Shown here in pieces: positions 1 through 6,728 of a DNA stretch of 11,625 bases; the first letter of the stretch is position 1; every line of letters starts with the position of its first letter. The translations under genes and the position numbers were made by a program. The notes below the pieces were generated by a model. It was given only the letters and a program-made list of their open reading frames with translations. It was not told where the DNA came from and did not search any database. The DNA lies in contig CAMLIY010000086.1 of assembly GCA_946480125.1 (NCBI GenBank), positions 1 through 11,625 on the forward strand, in the 5' to 3' direction. The stretch is from an uncultured Asticcacaulis sp. GTDB taxonomy: Bacteria; Pseudomonadota; Alphaproteobacteria; Caulobacterales; Caulobacteraceae.

Positions 1-903
1 ATAGACGAACAGCACCGCTTTGGCGTCGGCCAGCGGCAGAAGTTGTTCTCTAAAGGCGATTCCGTCCATTACCTGTCGATGTCGGCCACACCTATTCCGC
101 GTACCCTGGCGCTGACACAATATGGTGAAGCCGATCTCAGCATCCTCGATGAAAAACCGGCCGGGCGGCAACCGATCCATACGGCCGTTTTGCCACGTCA
201 ACGGCTTGGGGATGTGATCGAGAGATTGCGCAGCGCCATTGATACGGGTTCACAGGCCTATTGGATATGTCCGCTGGTTGAGGACACAGCCGAATCGGAT
301 CTGATCGCCGTCGAACTGCGCCACCGTGAACTGACCGAAGCGCTGAATATTGAGATTGGTCTGGTTCATGGCCGCATGCCTTCCGAAGAGAAGGATGCAG
401 TGATCAGCCGGTTCGCCGCTGGCGACATACGTATTCTGTGCGCCACGACCGTTGTGGAAGTCGGTATAGATGTCCCGACAGCCTCAATCATTATAATAGA
501 GCAGGCAGAGCGCTTTGGCCTGGCGCAACTGCACCAGTTGCGTGGTCGTGTTGGCCGGGGCCGTGACAAGAGCGCCTGTATTCTGTTGTATGACACCCCT
601 CTGTCAAAAAATGCCCAAGCCCGCCTGGAACTGCTTCGCGACACCGAGGACGGTTTCAAAATCGCCGAGATGGACTGGAAACTGCGGGGTGAAGGTGACA
701 TTCTGGGCGCCAAGCAGTCCGGTTTTCCTGATTACCACTTCGTCGATCCGGTGGCCCATACCCATCTGATCGCTATGGCGGCTCGCGACGCCGCATATAT
801 CCTGCAACACATGCAATCGCTTCCCGATCCGCGCCGCAAGGCGATTGATGTACTGAGGCAATTATTCGACTGGCGCGCCGACGCCGCTGACAAGCAGGAC
901 TAA
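1..903 (+). CDS. recG: ATP-dependent DNA helicase RecG, C-terminal part (5' end outside window)
   Basis: The open frame enters at base 1 and gives 300 residues of a protein that is normally about 690-700 residues long, so the wedge domain and the first helicase motifs are off the left edge. RecG is a superfamily 2 helicase that remodels stalled replication forks and Holliday junctions. Visible landmarks are the motif II region DEQHRFG at the very start (residues 2-8), motif III SATPIPRTL (about 28-36), the helicase C-terminal lobe with TVVEVGIDVP (about 150-159), and QLHQLRGRVGRG (about 177-188), which is characteristic of RecG. The C-terminal G-x-LGAKQSG segment (about 234-241) matches the conserved TRG region. 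The stop TAA at 901-903 overlaps the stop of the convergent gene by four bases, so there is no room for a dedicated terminator between them. Confidence 0.97.
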   Translation: MDEQHRFGVGQRQKLFSKGDSVHYLSMSATPIPRTLALTQYGEADLSILDEKPAGRQPIHTAVLPRQRLGDVIERLRSAIDTGSQAYWICPLVEDTAESDLIAVELRHRELTEALNIEIGLVHGRMPSEEKDAVISRFAAGDIRILCATTVVEVGIDVPTASIIIIEQAERFGLAQLHQLRGRVGRGRDKSACILLYDTPLSKNAQARLELLRDTEDGFKIAEMDWKLRGEGDILGAKQSGFPDYHFVDPVAHTHLIAMAARDAAYILQHMQSLPDPRRKAIDVLRQLFDWRADAADKQD

Positions 904-2018
904 AGGGCGGGCGGGCTGGCCTGGTAAAGCTGCCATCTTGCTTGAATATCCGCCTGAAGATCGCCGTAGAACAAATTGTATGTATTTACTTTTCTTTGAT
1001 CTTCCCATGTACCTTCATCCTTGAAAGCTGGCGACTTAGGCTTATCGACGAACAATAGGCCACCCAGGCAATTTGCGGATACTTTCCGGATGCTTAAGGC
1101 CGGTTCCGTGCCCCATTCCAGCCCCGTCGCATTGGTAGCGCCCTGGGAATGGCGGGCGTCAATCTCCTCATTCGAGGCCGCGCCGCTGAGTGGATTTACA
1201 CACAGCCCTTTTTGCGAGCCCATGGGTTGAAGCGTTTCGCCTTCCCAGTAGACAGCCTTCTGCAAAACCTGCAATGCGACGTCCGGACGTCCGGAATTTA
1301 TACTGACATAACTGACGACACAGCCGAACTGTTTACGCGACAGGCAGGCGGGTATGGAACTCGTCACGCCAAACTGTTTTTCCGGCACCAGGGCTTCGAG
1401 CAAATAGGCGGCCACCATATGGGATTTCAGGTTTGGATCATTGGCCACCACGTCGCGAACCAGACGAGACGCCAGCAAACCGCCCTGCTCAAGCCCCACG
1501 ATTACAAACCCGCGCCCCCCTCGGCGAATTCGGATAAAATCAGCGAAGGCAGCACTGACATCACGATAAGCAAATTGCCGGGCCTCACGCGAATCTTCCT
1601 TTAAATTCAATTGTGTAAACAGGCTACCTTGACGATATTTAGGCGCATACACATTCCCCATAATGGCAAATGGTCCTGCATAGTTCGGTAATTGAACGCG
1701 TTGGACTTCCGCTTTTATTGCGTTGCTTGTCGTCGATCCCAGCCATTCATCACCGCCATTATAGCTGGTGCCATGCACAAAAAAGACATCTACCTTACGC
1801 GGATCCGCATAATAATGCACCGGATTAAGATACCAGCTATCAGCCTTGCTATAATCAGGCGCCGGCGGTGGATGATATACTTGGAAAGGGATCTTGGGGT
1901 CGAGATAATTGCGGTGAATGTCATTTTGCAAATACAGAAAGGCCAGCGCCAAAAAGCCGCCTATAAACACGCCAATCAACAGGCTGAGCCTGCGTTTCTG
2001 TAAAATCTGTTTCCACAT
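900..2018 (-). CDS. Membrane-anchored DUF3089 alpha/beta-hydrolase-fold protein, nucleophile Ser replaced by Glu
   Basis: This 372-residue protein starts with a basic tail and one hydrophobic segment (about residues 11-30) without a clear cleavage site, so it is probably anchored in the inner membrane facing the periplasm. The rest matches DUF3089, a family with an alpha/beta-hydrolase fold: VDVFFVHGTSY (about 76-86), YAPKYRQG (about 124-131), RDVSAAFADFI (about 142-152), the nucleophile-elbow region VGLEQGG (164-170), and CLSRKQFGCVV (about 205-215). Family members I know carry G-x-S-x-G at the elbow; here the middle residue is Glu167, and no His is obvious near the C-terminal YNLFYGDL block. 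It may be a pseudoenzyme or bind ligand only. It is the last gene of a leftward run, 84 bases after an acyltransferase gene, and may be co-transcribed or have its own promoter. No clear ribosome binding site precedes the ATG. The substrate is unknown. Confidence 0.85.
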   Translation of the reverse strand: MWKQILQKRRLSLLIGVFIGGFLALAFLYLQNDIHRNYLDPKIPFQVYHPPPAPDYSKADSWYLNPVHYYADPRKVDVFFVHGTSYNGGDEWLGSTTSNAIKAEVQRVQLPNYAGPFAIMGNVYAPKYRQGSLFTQLNLKEDSREARQFAYRDVSAAFADFIRIRRGGRGFVIVGLEQGGLLASRLVRDVVANDPNLKSHMVAAYLLEALVPEKQFGVTSSIPACLSRKQFGCVVSYVSINSGRPDVALQVLQKAVYWEGETLQPMGSQKGLCVNPLSGAASNEEIDARHSQGATNATGLEWGTEPALSIRKVSANCLGGLLFVDKPKSPAFKDEGTWEDQRKVNTYNLFYGDLQADIQARWQLYQASPPAL

Positions 2019-2102
2019 TTCAACACGAACTTAAGGGCATACGGGGAGAAAACAAAGACCGCACACAGCAATAGGCTTCACTTTTTATGACGCAAATAAG
2101 AC

Positions 2103-3020
2103 TTAGCCGGCAGCCTTTTTATACAAAGCATTTGGCCATCGTTTATGCACCCAAAACCACTCTTCCGGATTTTCACGCACGGCCTTTTCTATAAAGGACG
2201 TTATTTTACAAACTGTTGTTTCAATATCCTGAGCTTTGTGTCCCGTGTTATCAACGGGAATCGGATCATGTACGGTTACATGAAAGCGTGCCTTGTGCAG
2301 ACGCCTGATCGTCAGCGGCTGTAAAACCGTGCCAAAGCGCTGGGCCAGGCGCGTTGGGCCAGGCGCCGTTTCGGCGATATGGCCAAAAAATGGGGTTGGC
2401 ACGCCGCGATTGAACTTCTGATCGTTCATCAATCCCACTGACTCGCCATTTTGTAAGGCGATCAACAGCTCCTTGGCGCCGTCACTGCCCTTAGGCGCAA
2501 AAGCGGTGACGCCATAGGCGGCGCGAGTGGCCCGCATGCGATCATCAACATAGGGATTATTGGCGGCTCGATAGGTGATCATGTAAGGCACTTTCGCCGC
2601 CAAAATGGCAGCGTTCATGATCTCGAAATTCGACAAGTGACCGGAAATGAAGATGACCGGCTTGCCGCTAATGGCAATAGCCTCCAATTTTTCAAAACCT
2701 TCGATCTCAATGCGACTGGCATCCTTTACAATTCTATCCATAATGGCAAATTCGCCAGCCATGGCGCGTCCGGTATTTTCCCACTGCCGGGTGATCAGGA
2801 CTTTGCGCGCGGCTTCATCCATATCCGGAAACGCCAGATCCAGGTTACGCTTTACCGTTTTCTGCACCGGAGTCAGCGGTCCCAGCGTTTTGAACAGCCA
2901 GCCACCGAAATCCGACGCCGTATCTACCGGCAAGGCACGGGTAAAGGCTGAAAAGGCATCATAAAGCAAGGCTTCGAAACGCCAGGCCAAATCCTGCATT
3001 GAGGATGGGGTCTCAGGCAT
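2103..3020 (-). CDS. Lipid A-type acyltransferase (LpxL/HtrB family, LPLAT superfamily)
   Basis: This 305-residue protein has the usual length of the family that transfers secondary acyl chains to lipid A or related membrane lipids at the inner membrane. The catalytic H-x4-E motif is present in ISGHLSNFE (His128 and Glu133), followed by the conserved block D-Q-x5-GVPTPFFG (about 200-213) and the AETAPGPTRLAQRFG stretch that shapes the acyl-chain site. The C-terminal PEEWFWVHKRWP is also typical. I place the start at the ATG whose first base is shared with the TGA stop of the upstream glycosyltransferase (TGATG). A GTG one codon earlier is the alternative. No strong ribosome binding site is visible, which suits translation coupled to the upstream gene. 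Which acyl position or lipid it modifies cannot be told from the sequence, so no gene symbol is given. Confidence 0.92.
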   Translation of the reverse strand: MPETPSSMQDLAWRFEALLYDAFSAFTRALPVDTASDFGGWLFKTLGPLTPVQKTVKRNLDLAFPDMDEAARKVLITRQWENTGRAMAGEFAIMDRIVKDASRIEIEGFEKLEAIAISGKPVIFISGHLSNFEIMNAAILAAKVPYMITYRAANNPYVDDRMRATRAAYGVTAFAPKGSDGAKELLIALQNGESVGLMNDQKFNRGVPTPFFGHIAETAPGPTRLAQRFGTVLQPLTIRRLHKARFHVTVHDPIPVDNTGHKAQDIETTVCKITSFIEKAVRENPEEWFWVHKRWPNALYKKAAG

Positions 3021-3799
3021 CACAGCAAAGCTTTCGCATTTTTTTGGGCAGATAGTATTTTGCGCAGACGATTCAGACGCGCTTCAGCAGCCAGATGGCT
3101 ACTGTAAAGTCCATCCCAGCCACCGGTAAAGTGGGCGCGAAAGATGAAATAACGCAGGAAGACGAACGGATACTCAAACGGCAATCGCAGCCAAATCGCC
3201 CAGGCAGGCTTTTTCAACACCTTGGCCTGAAGATTGGTATAGGAATCAAGCTTGGCACGGATATGCTGGTAAGATCTTGCCGAAAAATGTATGACCGCAC
3301 CCGCTAACTGTCCAACAGGCTCTGCCTTGGTATCGACCGTATCGTGGACAAGGCTCTCACGGAACCGGACAACCCGCCGATCATATAACCGGACATAGTT
3401 ATGGTAATCCGCCCACAAGCGCGGCTTTGTCTTGCCTGGATAGACATTCTTAATGCGAAATCTGTAGGCGTTGAGCTTAGGCTTCGCTGCCATCAGGGCC
3501 TTGATCTCCGCGAAAAGTGCCGGCGTGACCACTTCGTCAGCATCCAGATTGAGAATCCAGTCGTATGACGCACAATCCTCACTGTATCGCTTTTGCGGTC
3601 CATAACCTGGCCAGTCATGATGAATAACCCGCGCGCCCAACGCTTCCGCTACCGCCACGGTGTCGTCAGTCGAACCGCTGTCGATGACCACCACTTCGCT
3701 CACCAGCCCCTGAACCGCACGGATGCAGTCCCCGATCCGGTCACCTTCGTTTCGGGCAATAATACAGCAGCTTAAGGGTGTCGGTTGCGTCATGTCCAT
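3020..3799 (-). CDS. Family 2 glycosyltransferase, WaaE-like (lipopolysaccharide core type)
   Basis: The 259-residue protein has a GT-A nucleotide-sugar fold: LSCCIIARNEGDRIGDCI at about residues 9-26, VVVIDSGSTDDT (36-47), HDWPGYGPQK (61-70) and the metal-binding NLDADE (Asp86, Asp88). This order is characteristic of WaaE/KdtX-type transferases that add a sugar to the inner lipopolysaccharide core on the cytoplasmic face. A hydrophobic aromatic stretch near 200-225 may hold it at the membrane. The gene overlaps the acyltransferase by one base, supporting a joint role in outer-membrane glycolipid synthesis. The start is uncertain. ATG at 3799 has AAGGGG four bases upstream, and ATG at 3793 is possible. 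TTG codons at 3826 or 3835 would extend the protein, and a perfect AAGGAGG (3837-3843) lies ten bases before the TTG at 3826. The acceptor and sugar are not known. Confidence 0.92.
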   Translation of the reverse strand: MDMTQPTPLSCCIIARNEGDRIGDCIRAVQGLVSEVVVIDSGSTDDTVAVAEALGARVIHHDWPGYGPQKRYSEDCASYDWILNLDADEVVTPALFAEIKALMAAKPKLNAYRFRIKNVYPGKTKPRLWADYHNYVRLYDRRVVRFRESLVHDTVDTKAEPVGQLAGAVIHFSARSYQHIRAKLDSYTNLQAKVLKKPAWAIWLRLPFEYPFVFLRYFIFRAHFTGGWDGLYSSHLAAEARLNRLRKILSAQKNAKALL

Positions 3800-3849
3800 G
3801 CTACCCCTTGTGCCCAAGACCTCCAAAACAGGCAAGCCTCCTTTTTGTC

Positions 3850-5325
3850 ATGACAGAGAAACACATCCAATCCGCACCAGTTATCCTGTGGTTTCGCTTT
3901 GATCTGCGACTTCATGATCATGCAGGCGTCCAGGCGGCGCTGGCAAGCAATCGCCCCATTATACCCCTTTACATATGGGATGAACAACCCGCGACGCGAC
4001 CCTTGGGTGCCGCATCAAAATGGTGGCTTAATCTTTCGCTTGAGGCCCTCGATGCCGACCTGCGAAAGCATGGTTCGCGCCTGATTATCGAACGCGGCAA
4101 CCGTCAGGTTATACTGGCAGCCATGTCGAAGACATATGGTGTAAAAACAATACACTGTTCGCACACTTTTGATCCTCAAAATGAGTATAATGATGAGGAA
4201 TTGGCAGATGAACTGAAGGCGGCAGGCATTGATTTGCACCGATGGAATAATACGCTTCTCATCCCGCCGGGTAAGCTGCGTACGCAAAGCGGCCATCCCT
4301 TTCGCGTTTTCACACCCTTTCATAAAGCTTTGTTGGCCTCTGGCGCCTGCGATATCGATGCCTTGCCCAACCTTCCGGAAAGACCGTGGCCGCAGCCCTC
4401 AAAATGGCCAGACTCTTTGACGGTGGCTGAACTTGGCCTCAAACCTGGCCTGACATCGTCGGGGCTTGACTGGTCACGAGGCTTTGATCGCTTCAAGCCT
4501 GGCGAAGCCGGCGCGCGTGGCGCATTAAGGCATTTTCTTAAAAATAATCTGCAAGATTATGAATCGGATAGAGACAGGCCTGATCTCGATGCAACCTCTC
4601 ACCTTTCTCCACATTTGCGATTTGGAGAAATCAGCCCCCGACGCATACTTTTCGAAACGGCCATAGCGGCGCAAGCGGATCAACGTCTGGTCACCGGCGC
4701 CGCCAAGTTTCGCGCTGAGTTGTGCTGGAGAGAGTTTTCATACGGACTGCTTGCCCAGAAACCGCAATTGCACACCGTTAATTTCCGTCGCGATTTCGAT
4801 CATTGTGAATGGCGGCATGACGACGCACAGTTTCGGGCCTGGTGCCGCGGTGAAACCGGTTATGAACTGGTCGACGCCGGCATGCGCGAGCTTTGGCAGA
4901 CCGGTTATATGCATAACCGCGTCCGAATGGTGACGGCGTCTTTCCTCATAAAGCACTTGCTGATCGACTGGCGGCGGGGCGAACAATGGTTCTGGGACTG
5001 TCTGCTGGACGCTGACCCAGCCAATAACCCGGCAAGCTGGCAGTGGGTGGCCGGTTCAGGGGCCGATGCCGCGCCTTATTTTCGCGTATTCAATCCGCTT
5101 AGTCAGGCCGAAAAATTCGATCCGCAAGGACTTTATCGTTTAAAATATATACACGGTTATTCACACACGCATACACCGGCTGATCACAGCAAAAAAGCTT
5201 CAGAATTACTTGTAAAAAATAATAAATTTCAAAATTATCCACATCCCATTGTCGACCATGCCTTCGCGCGTGATCGTGCCCTTCAGGCTTACAAGAACCG
5301 CGTTACAGACGAGGCATATGAATAA
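3850..5325 (+). CDS. phrB: Deoxyribodipyrimidine photolyase (class I CPD photolyase)
   Basis: The 491-residue enzyme uses blue light and reduced FAD to split cyclobutane pyrimidine dimers. The N-terminal antenna domain opens with LWFRFDLRLHDH (about residues 13-24). The FAD domain contains SHLSPHLRFGEIS (about 250-262), ELCWREF (about 290-296), TGYELVDAGMRELW (336-349), TGYMHNR (351-357), DPANNPASWQWVAGSGADAAPYFRVFNP (about 389-416). The three tryptophans that align with the electron-transfer chain W306/W359/W382 of the E. coli enzyme are present at about 321, 374 and 397, so it should be photoreducible. I start at the ATG at 3850; the frame extends upstream only to a GTG. No Shine-Dalgarno is visible; instead CCTCCTTT, resembling the 16S anti-SD, lies just upstream. 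It overlaps the next gene by one base. The last 60 codons include an AT-rich patch with two DnaA-box-like sequences. Confidence 0.96.
   Translation: MTEKHIQSAPVILWFRFDLRLHDHAGVQAALASNRPIIPLYIWDEQPATRPLGAASKWWLNLSLEALDADLRKHGSRLIIERGNRQVILAAMSKTYGVKTIHCSHTFDPQNEYNDEELADELKAAGIDLHRWNNTLLIPPGKLRTQSGHPFRVFTPFHKALLASGACDIDALPNLPERPWPQPSKWPDSLTVAELGLKPGLTSSGLDWSRGFDRFKPGEAGARGALRHFLKNNLQDYESDRDRPDLDATSHLSPHLRFGEISPRRILFETAIAAQADQRLVTGAAKFRAELCWREFSYGLLAQKPQLHTVNFRRDFDHCEWRHDDAQFRAWCRGETGYELVDAGMRELWQTGYMHNRVRMVTASFLIKHLLIDWRRGEQWFWDCLLDADPANNPASWQWVAGSGADAAPYFRVFNPLSQAEKFDPQGLYRLKYIHGYSHTHTPADHSKKASELLVKNNKFQNYPHPIVDHAFARDRALQAYKNRVTDEAYE
5157..5165 (+). promoter_or_regulatory. DnaA-box-like 9-mer TTATTCACA
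   Basis: This matches the degenerate DnaA-box consensus TTWTNCACA and lies inside the photolyase gene. It has the same orientation as a perfect box 78 bases downstream, with an AT-rich stretch between them. Binding is untested and one such match could occur by chance. Confidence 0.3.
5235..5243 (+). promoter_or_regulatory. Perfect DnaA-box sequence TTATCCACA
   Basis: An exact copy of the strong DnaA box sits at the right edge of an AT-rich patch (about 5185-5240) within the photolyase coding region. The sequence match is certain; whether DnaA binds here is inference. Confidence 0.4.
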
Positions 5326-6158
5326 TGACGACACAGATCGAACCCGGCTGCCTGGCGAAACTGATTGAAAAGACCGAAGTCAAAATAGTGGATGGCAGTT
5401 GGGCCCTCGATGGCACCGATATGCACGCGCTCTTCATCGCAGAGCATATTGCCGGCGCGTCTTTTTTCGATCTGGATTCGATCAGCGATCACAGCACATC
5501 TTTGCCGCATATGGCGCCCTCGCCTGCACAATTCGCCGAAGCGGTTGGTCAGATGGGTATTTCCGAAACGGATCATGTTGTCATTTATGACCGGCAAGGA
5601 CTGTTTTCCGCCGCGCGTGTCTGGTGGACGTTCAAACTTATGGGACACGAAAAAGTGCAGGTACTGCGTGGCGGGTTGCCTGCATGGAAAGCCTGCGCCC
5701 TTCCCGTTACAAGCGAAGTTCCAACAGTGGTTCCAACGCTATACAAGGCAAATTTCAATTCTAAAAATGTCATAGATATAAACAGCTTACGAGATGTAAT
5801 TAAAGCTTTAAACGCCCTTATTCTGGACGCCCGCCCCAATGCTCGTTTCAATGGCATAGCCCCTGAACCACGCGCAGGCCTGCGCGCCGGTCATATGCCC
5901 GGCAGCCATAACTTACCATACGGTGAATTGATCCATAACGGCGCTTTAAAACCGCGAAATGAACTGGAAGCCATCTTCAGATCTTATGGAGTCGACGTCA
6001 CGAAAAGCATTGTCACGACCTGCGGCTCCGGCGTGACCGCAGCAATCATAACTATGGCCTTAGAGGAAGCCGGTTATCATTCGACGCAGTTATATGATGG
6101 TTCATGGGCAGAATGGGGACAGACCATCCTCGACACGCCGGTTGTATCAGAAACTTGA
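5325..6158 (+). CDS. sseA: 3-mercaptopyruvate sulfurtransferase (two-rhodanese-domain)
   Basis: This 277-residue protein is close in length to E. coli SseA (281). It has an inactive N-terminal rhodanese domain (about residues 8-128, with VKIVDGSWALDG and HIAGASFFDLD) and a catalytic C-terminal domain (about 155-275, with LILDARPNARFNG and RAGHMPGSHNLPY). The active-site loop CGSGVTA with nucleophile Cys233 is the form found in mercaptopyruvate sulfurtransferases, whereas thiosulfate-specific rhodaneses usually carry CRKGVTA. The enzyme moves sulfur from 3-mercaptopyruvate to thiol acceptors or cyanide in the cytoplasm. Its ATG overlaps the photolyase stop (TAATG), indicating translational coupling; I know of no direct functional link. 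The linker coding region around 5750-5820 is AT-rich. The stop is only eight bases from the 3' end of the convergent tRNA-Arg gene, so no terminator fits between them. Confidence 0.94.
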   Translation: MTTQIEPGCLAKLIEKTEVKIVDGSWALDGTDMHALFIAEHIAGASFFDLDSISDHSTSLPHMAPSPAQFAEAVGQMGISETDHVVIYDRQGLFSAARVWWTFKLMGHEKVQVLRGGLPAWKACALPVTSEVPTVVPTLYKANFNSKNVIDINSLRDVIKALNALILDARPNARFNGIAPEPRAGLRAGHMPGSHNLPYGELIHNGALKPRNELEAIFRSYGVDVTKSIVTTCGSGVTAAIITMALEEAGYHSTQLYDGSWAEWGQTILDTPVVSET

Positions 6159-6166
6159 AATCGTCG

Positions 6167-6243
6167 TGGCGACTCCGACAGGGCTCGAACCTGTAACCGT
6201 CCGCTTAGAAGGCGGATGCTCTATCCAGTTGAGCTACGGAGCC
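6167..6243 (-). tRNA. tRNA-Arg (anticodon TCT)
   Basis: The reverse strand folds into a complete 77-nt cloverleaf with encoded CCA. The acceptor stem GGCTCCG pairs with CGGAGTC (one G-U pair), the D arm is AGCTCAACTGGATAGAGC, the anticodon loop CTTCTAA gives TCT at 6207-6209, and the T loop is TTCGAGC. It reads AGA (and AGG by wobble). Its 5' end is 16 bases after the stop of the complex I subunit gene, and a short hairpin fills that gap. It is therefore probably expressed from the same transcript, or from a promoter inside that gene. Its 3' end is eight bases from the sulfurtransferase stop. Confidence 0.97.
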
Positions 6244-6244
6244 T

Positions 6245-6260
6245 AAACGCGAACGCGTTT
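6245..6260 (-). other. Short hairpin between complex I subunit gene and tRNA-Arg
   Basis: AAACGCG and CGCGTTT form a perfect 7-bp inverted repeat separated by two bases. It begins at the stop codon of the NDUFS4-like gene and ends two bases before the tRNA. With only TTT on its 3' side it is a poor intrinsic terminator; it could be an RNA-processing or mRNA 3'-end protecting element. The role is inferred. Confidence 0.4.
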
Positions 6261-6565
6261 TAGTGCGTCCAACTTTGTCTGCGGCCAAAGGCAAAATTAT
6301 CAGCATATGCCTTGATAATCTTTGGCGGAGCTTCGGGTTCAATGAGTCGGAAGGGAATACCGTGATGTTCGGCAAAGGCCATGGCCTGGTCCTTGCTCTC
6401 GAAGGTCAGACGCACCTGCGCATCGGTATCAGTGGATGATGACCATCCCATCAGCGGATCGGGCGTACGGGCGGATTTCGGTTCAAACTCCAGTATCCAG
6501 TCGTGGGTCTTGCCACGGCCGGATTGCATAGCGGTTTTGGCGGGTTTGAAAATACGCGCAAACAT
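6260..6565 (-). CDS. NDUFS4-like complex I accessory subunit (ETC complex I subunit family)
   Basis: This small protein of 101 residues matches the bacterial version of the 18-kDa (NDUFS4/AQDQ) accessory subunit of NADH:ubiquinone oxidoreductase, found in alphaproteobacteria and mitochondria. Recognisable features are the basic N-terminal ARIFKPAKTAMQSG (about 2-15), DPLMGWSSSTDTDAQVRLTF (about 36-55), the helix DQAMAFAEHHGI, and the C-terminal YADNFAFGRRQSW. It should sit on the matrix-side arm of complex I near the NADH module and assist assembly or stability. The frame extends upstream by 39 codons, but I choose the ATG at 6565. GGAG at 6572-6575 is spaced six bases from it, and the upstream residues do not look like this family. 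It lies alone, away from any visible nuo operon, and is followed closely by tRNA-Arg. Confidence 0.88.
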   Translation of the reverse strand: MFARIFKPAKTAMQSGRGKTHDWILEFEPKSARTPDPLMGWSSSTDTDAQVRLTFESKDQAMAFAEHHGIPFRLIEPEAPPKIIKAYADNFAFGRRQSWTH

Positions 6566-6571
6566 CGTCGT

Positions 6572-6575
6572 CTCC
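6572..6575 (-). promoter_or_regulatory. Ribosome binding site fixing the complex I subunit start
   Basis: GGAG is followed by six bases and then ATG at 6565. An in-frame ATG at 6577 overlaps this motif and has no good site of its own, so the shorter start is favoured. Confidence 0.55.
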
Positions 6576-6683
6576 ATGATACGCAGGGATTCGCTGATCC
6601 TCACATAGGTGTCTGTTACTACTAAACACATAAGGAAGACAATACAGCCCTTCATTTTGCGAAGGACATTTTTATGGGCCAAC

Positions 6684-6728
6684 CCATTTAAAAAGCCGGC
6701 TCCTTACGAGAGCCGGCTTTTTAAATGG
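6684..6728. terminator. Perfect 19-bp inverted-repeat terminator abutting tRNA-Pro(CGG)
   Basis: The left arm at 6684-6702 and right arm at 6710-6728 are exact reverse complements over 19 bp, with a 7-base loop CTTACGA. The GC-rich core AGCCGGCTC is flanked by A5 and T5 runs, so it can terminate in both directions. On the minus strand the hairpin begins at the CCA end of tRNA-Pro(CGG), so it ends the tRNA transcript before the complex I subunit gene. Confidence 0.9.

Noticed and set aside
1278..1294. Tandem GACGTCCG and the palindrome CCGGACGTCCGG
   Set aside because: It is short and inside the coding sequence of the DUF3089 gene with normal codons; no sign of a regulatory role.
1149..1604. 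151-codon open frame on the plus strand opposite the DUF3089 gene
   Set aside because: It is a shadow of the DUF3089 frame with no family-like motifs.
2341..2366. 12-bp direct repeat TGGGCCAGGCGC with 14-bp period
   Set aside because: It lies in the conserved APGPTRLAQRFG coding block of the acyltransferase, and the period is not a multiple of three, so it is probably chance.
6167..6243. tRNA-Arg as an integration site of a mobile element
   Set aside because: No integrase, no duplicated tRNA 3' end and no phage-like gene is seen on either side within the window.
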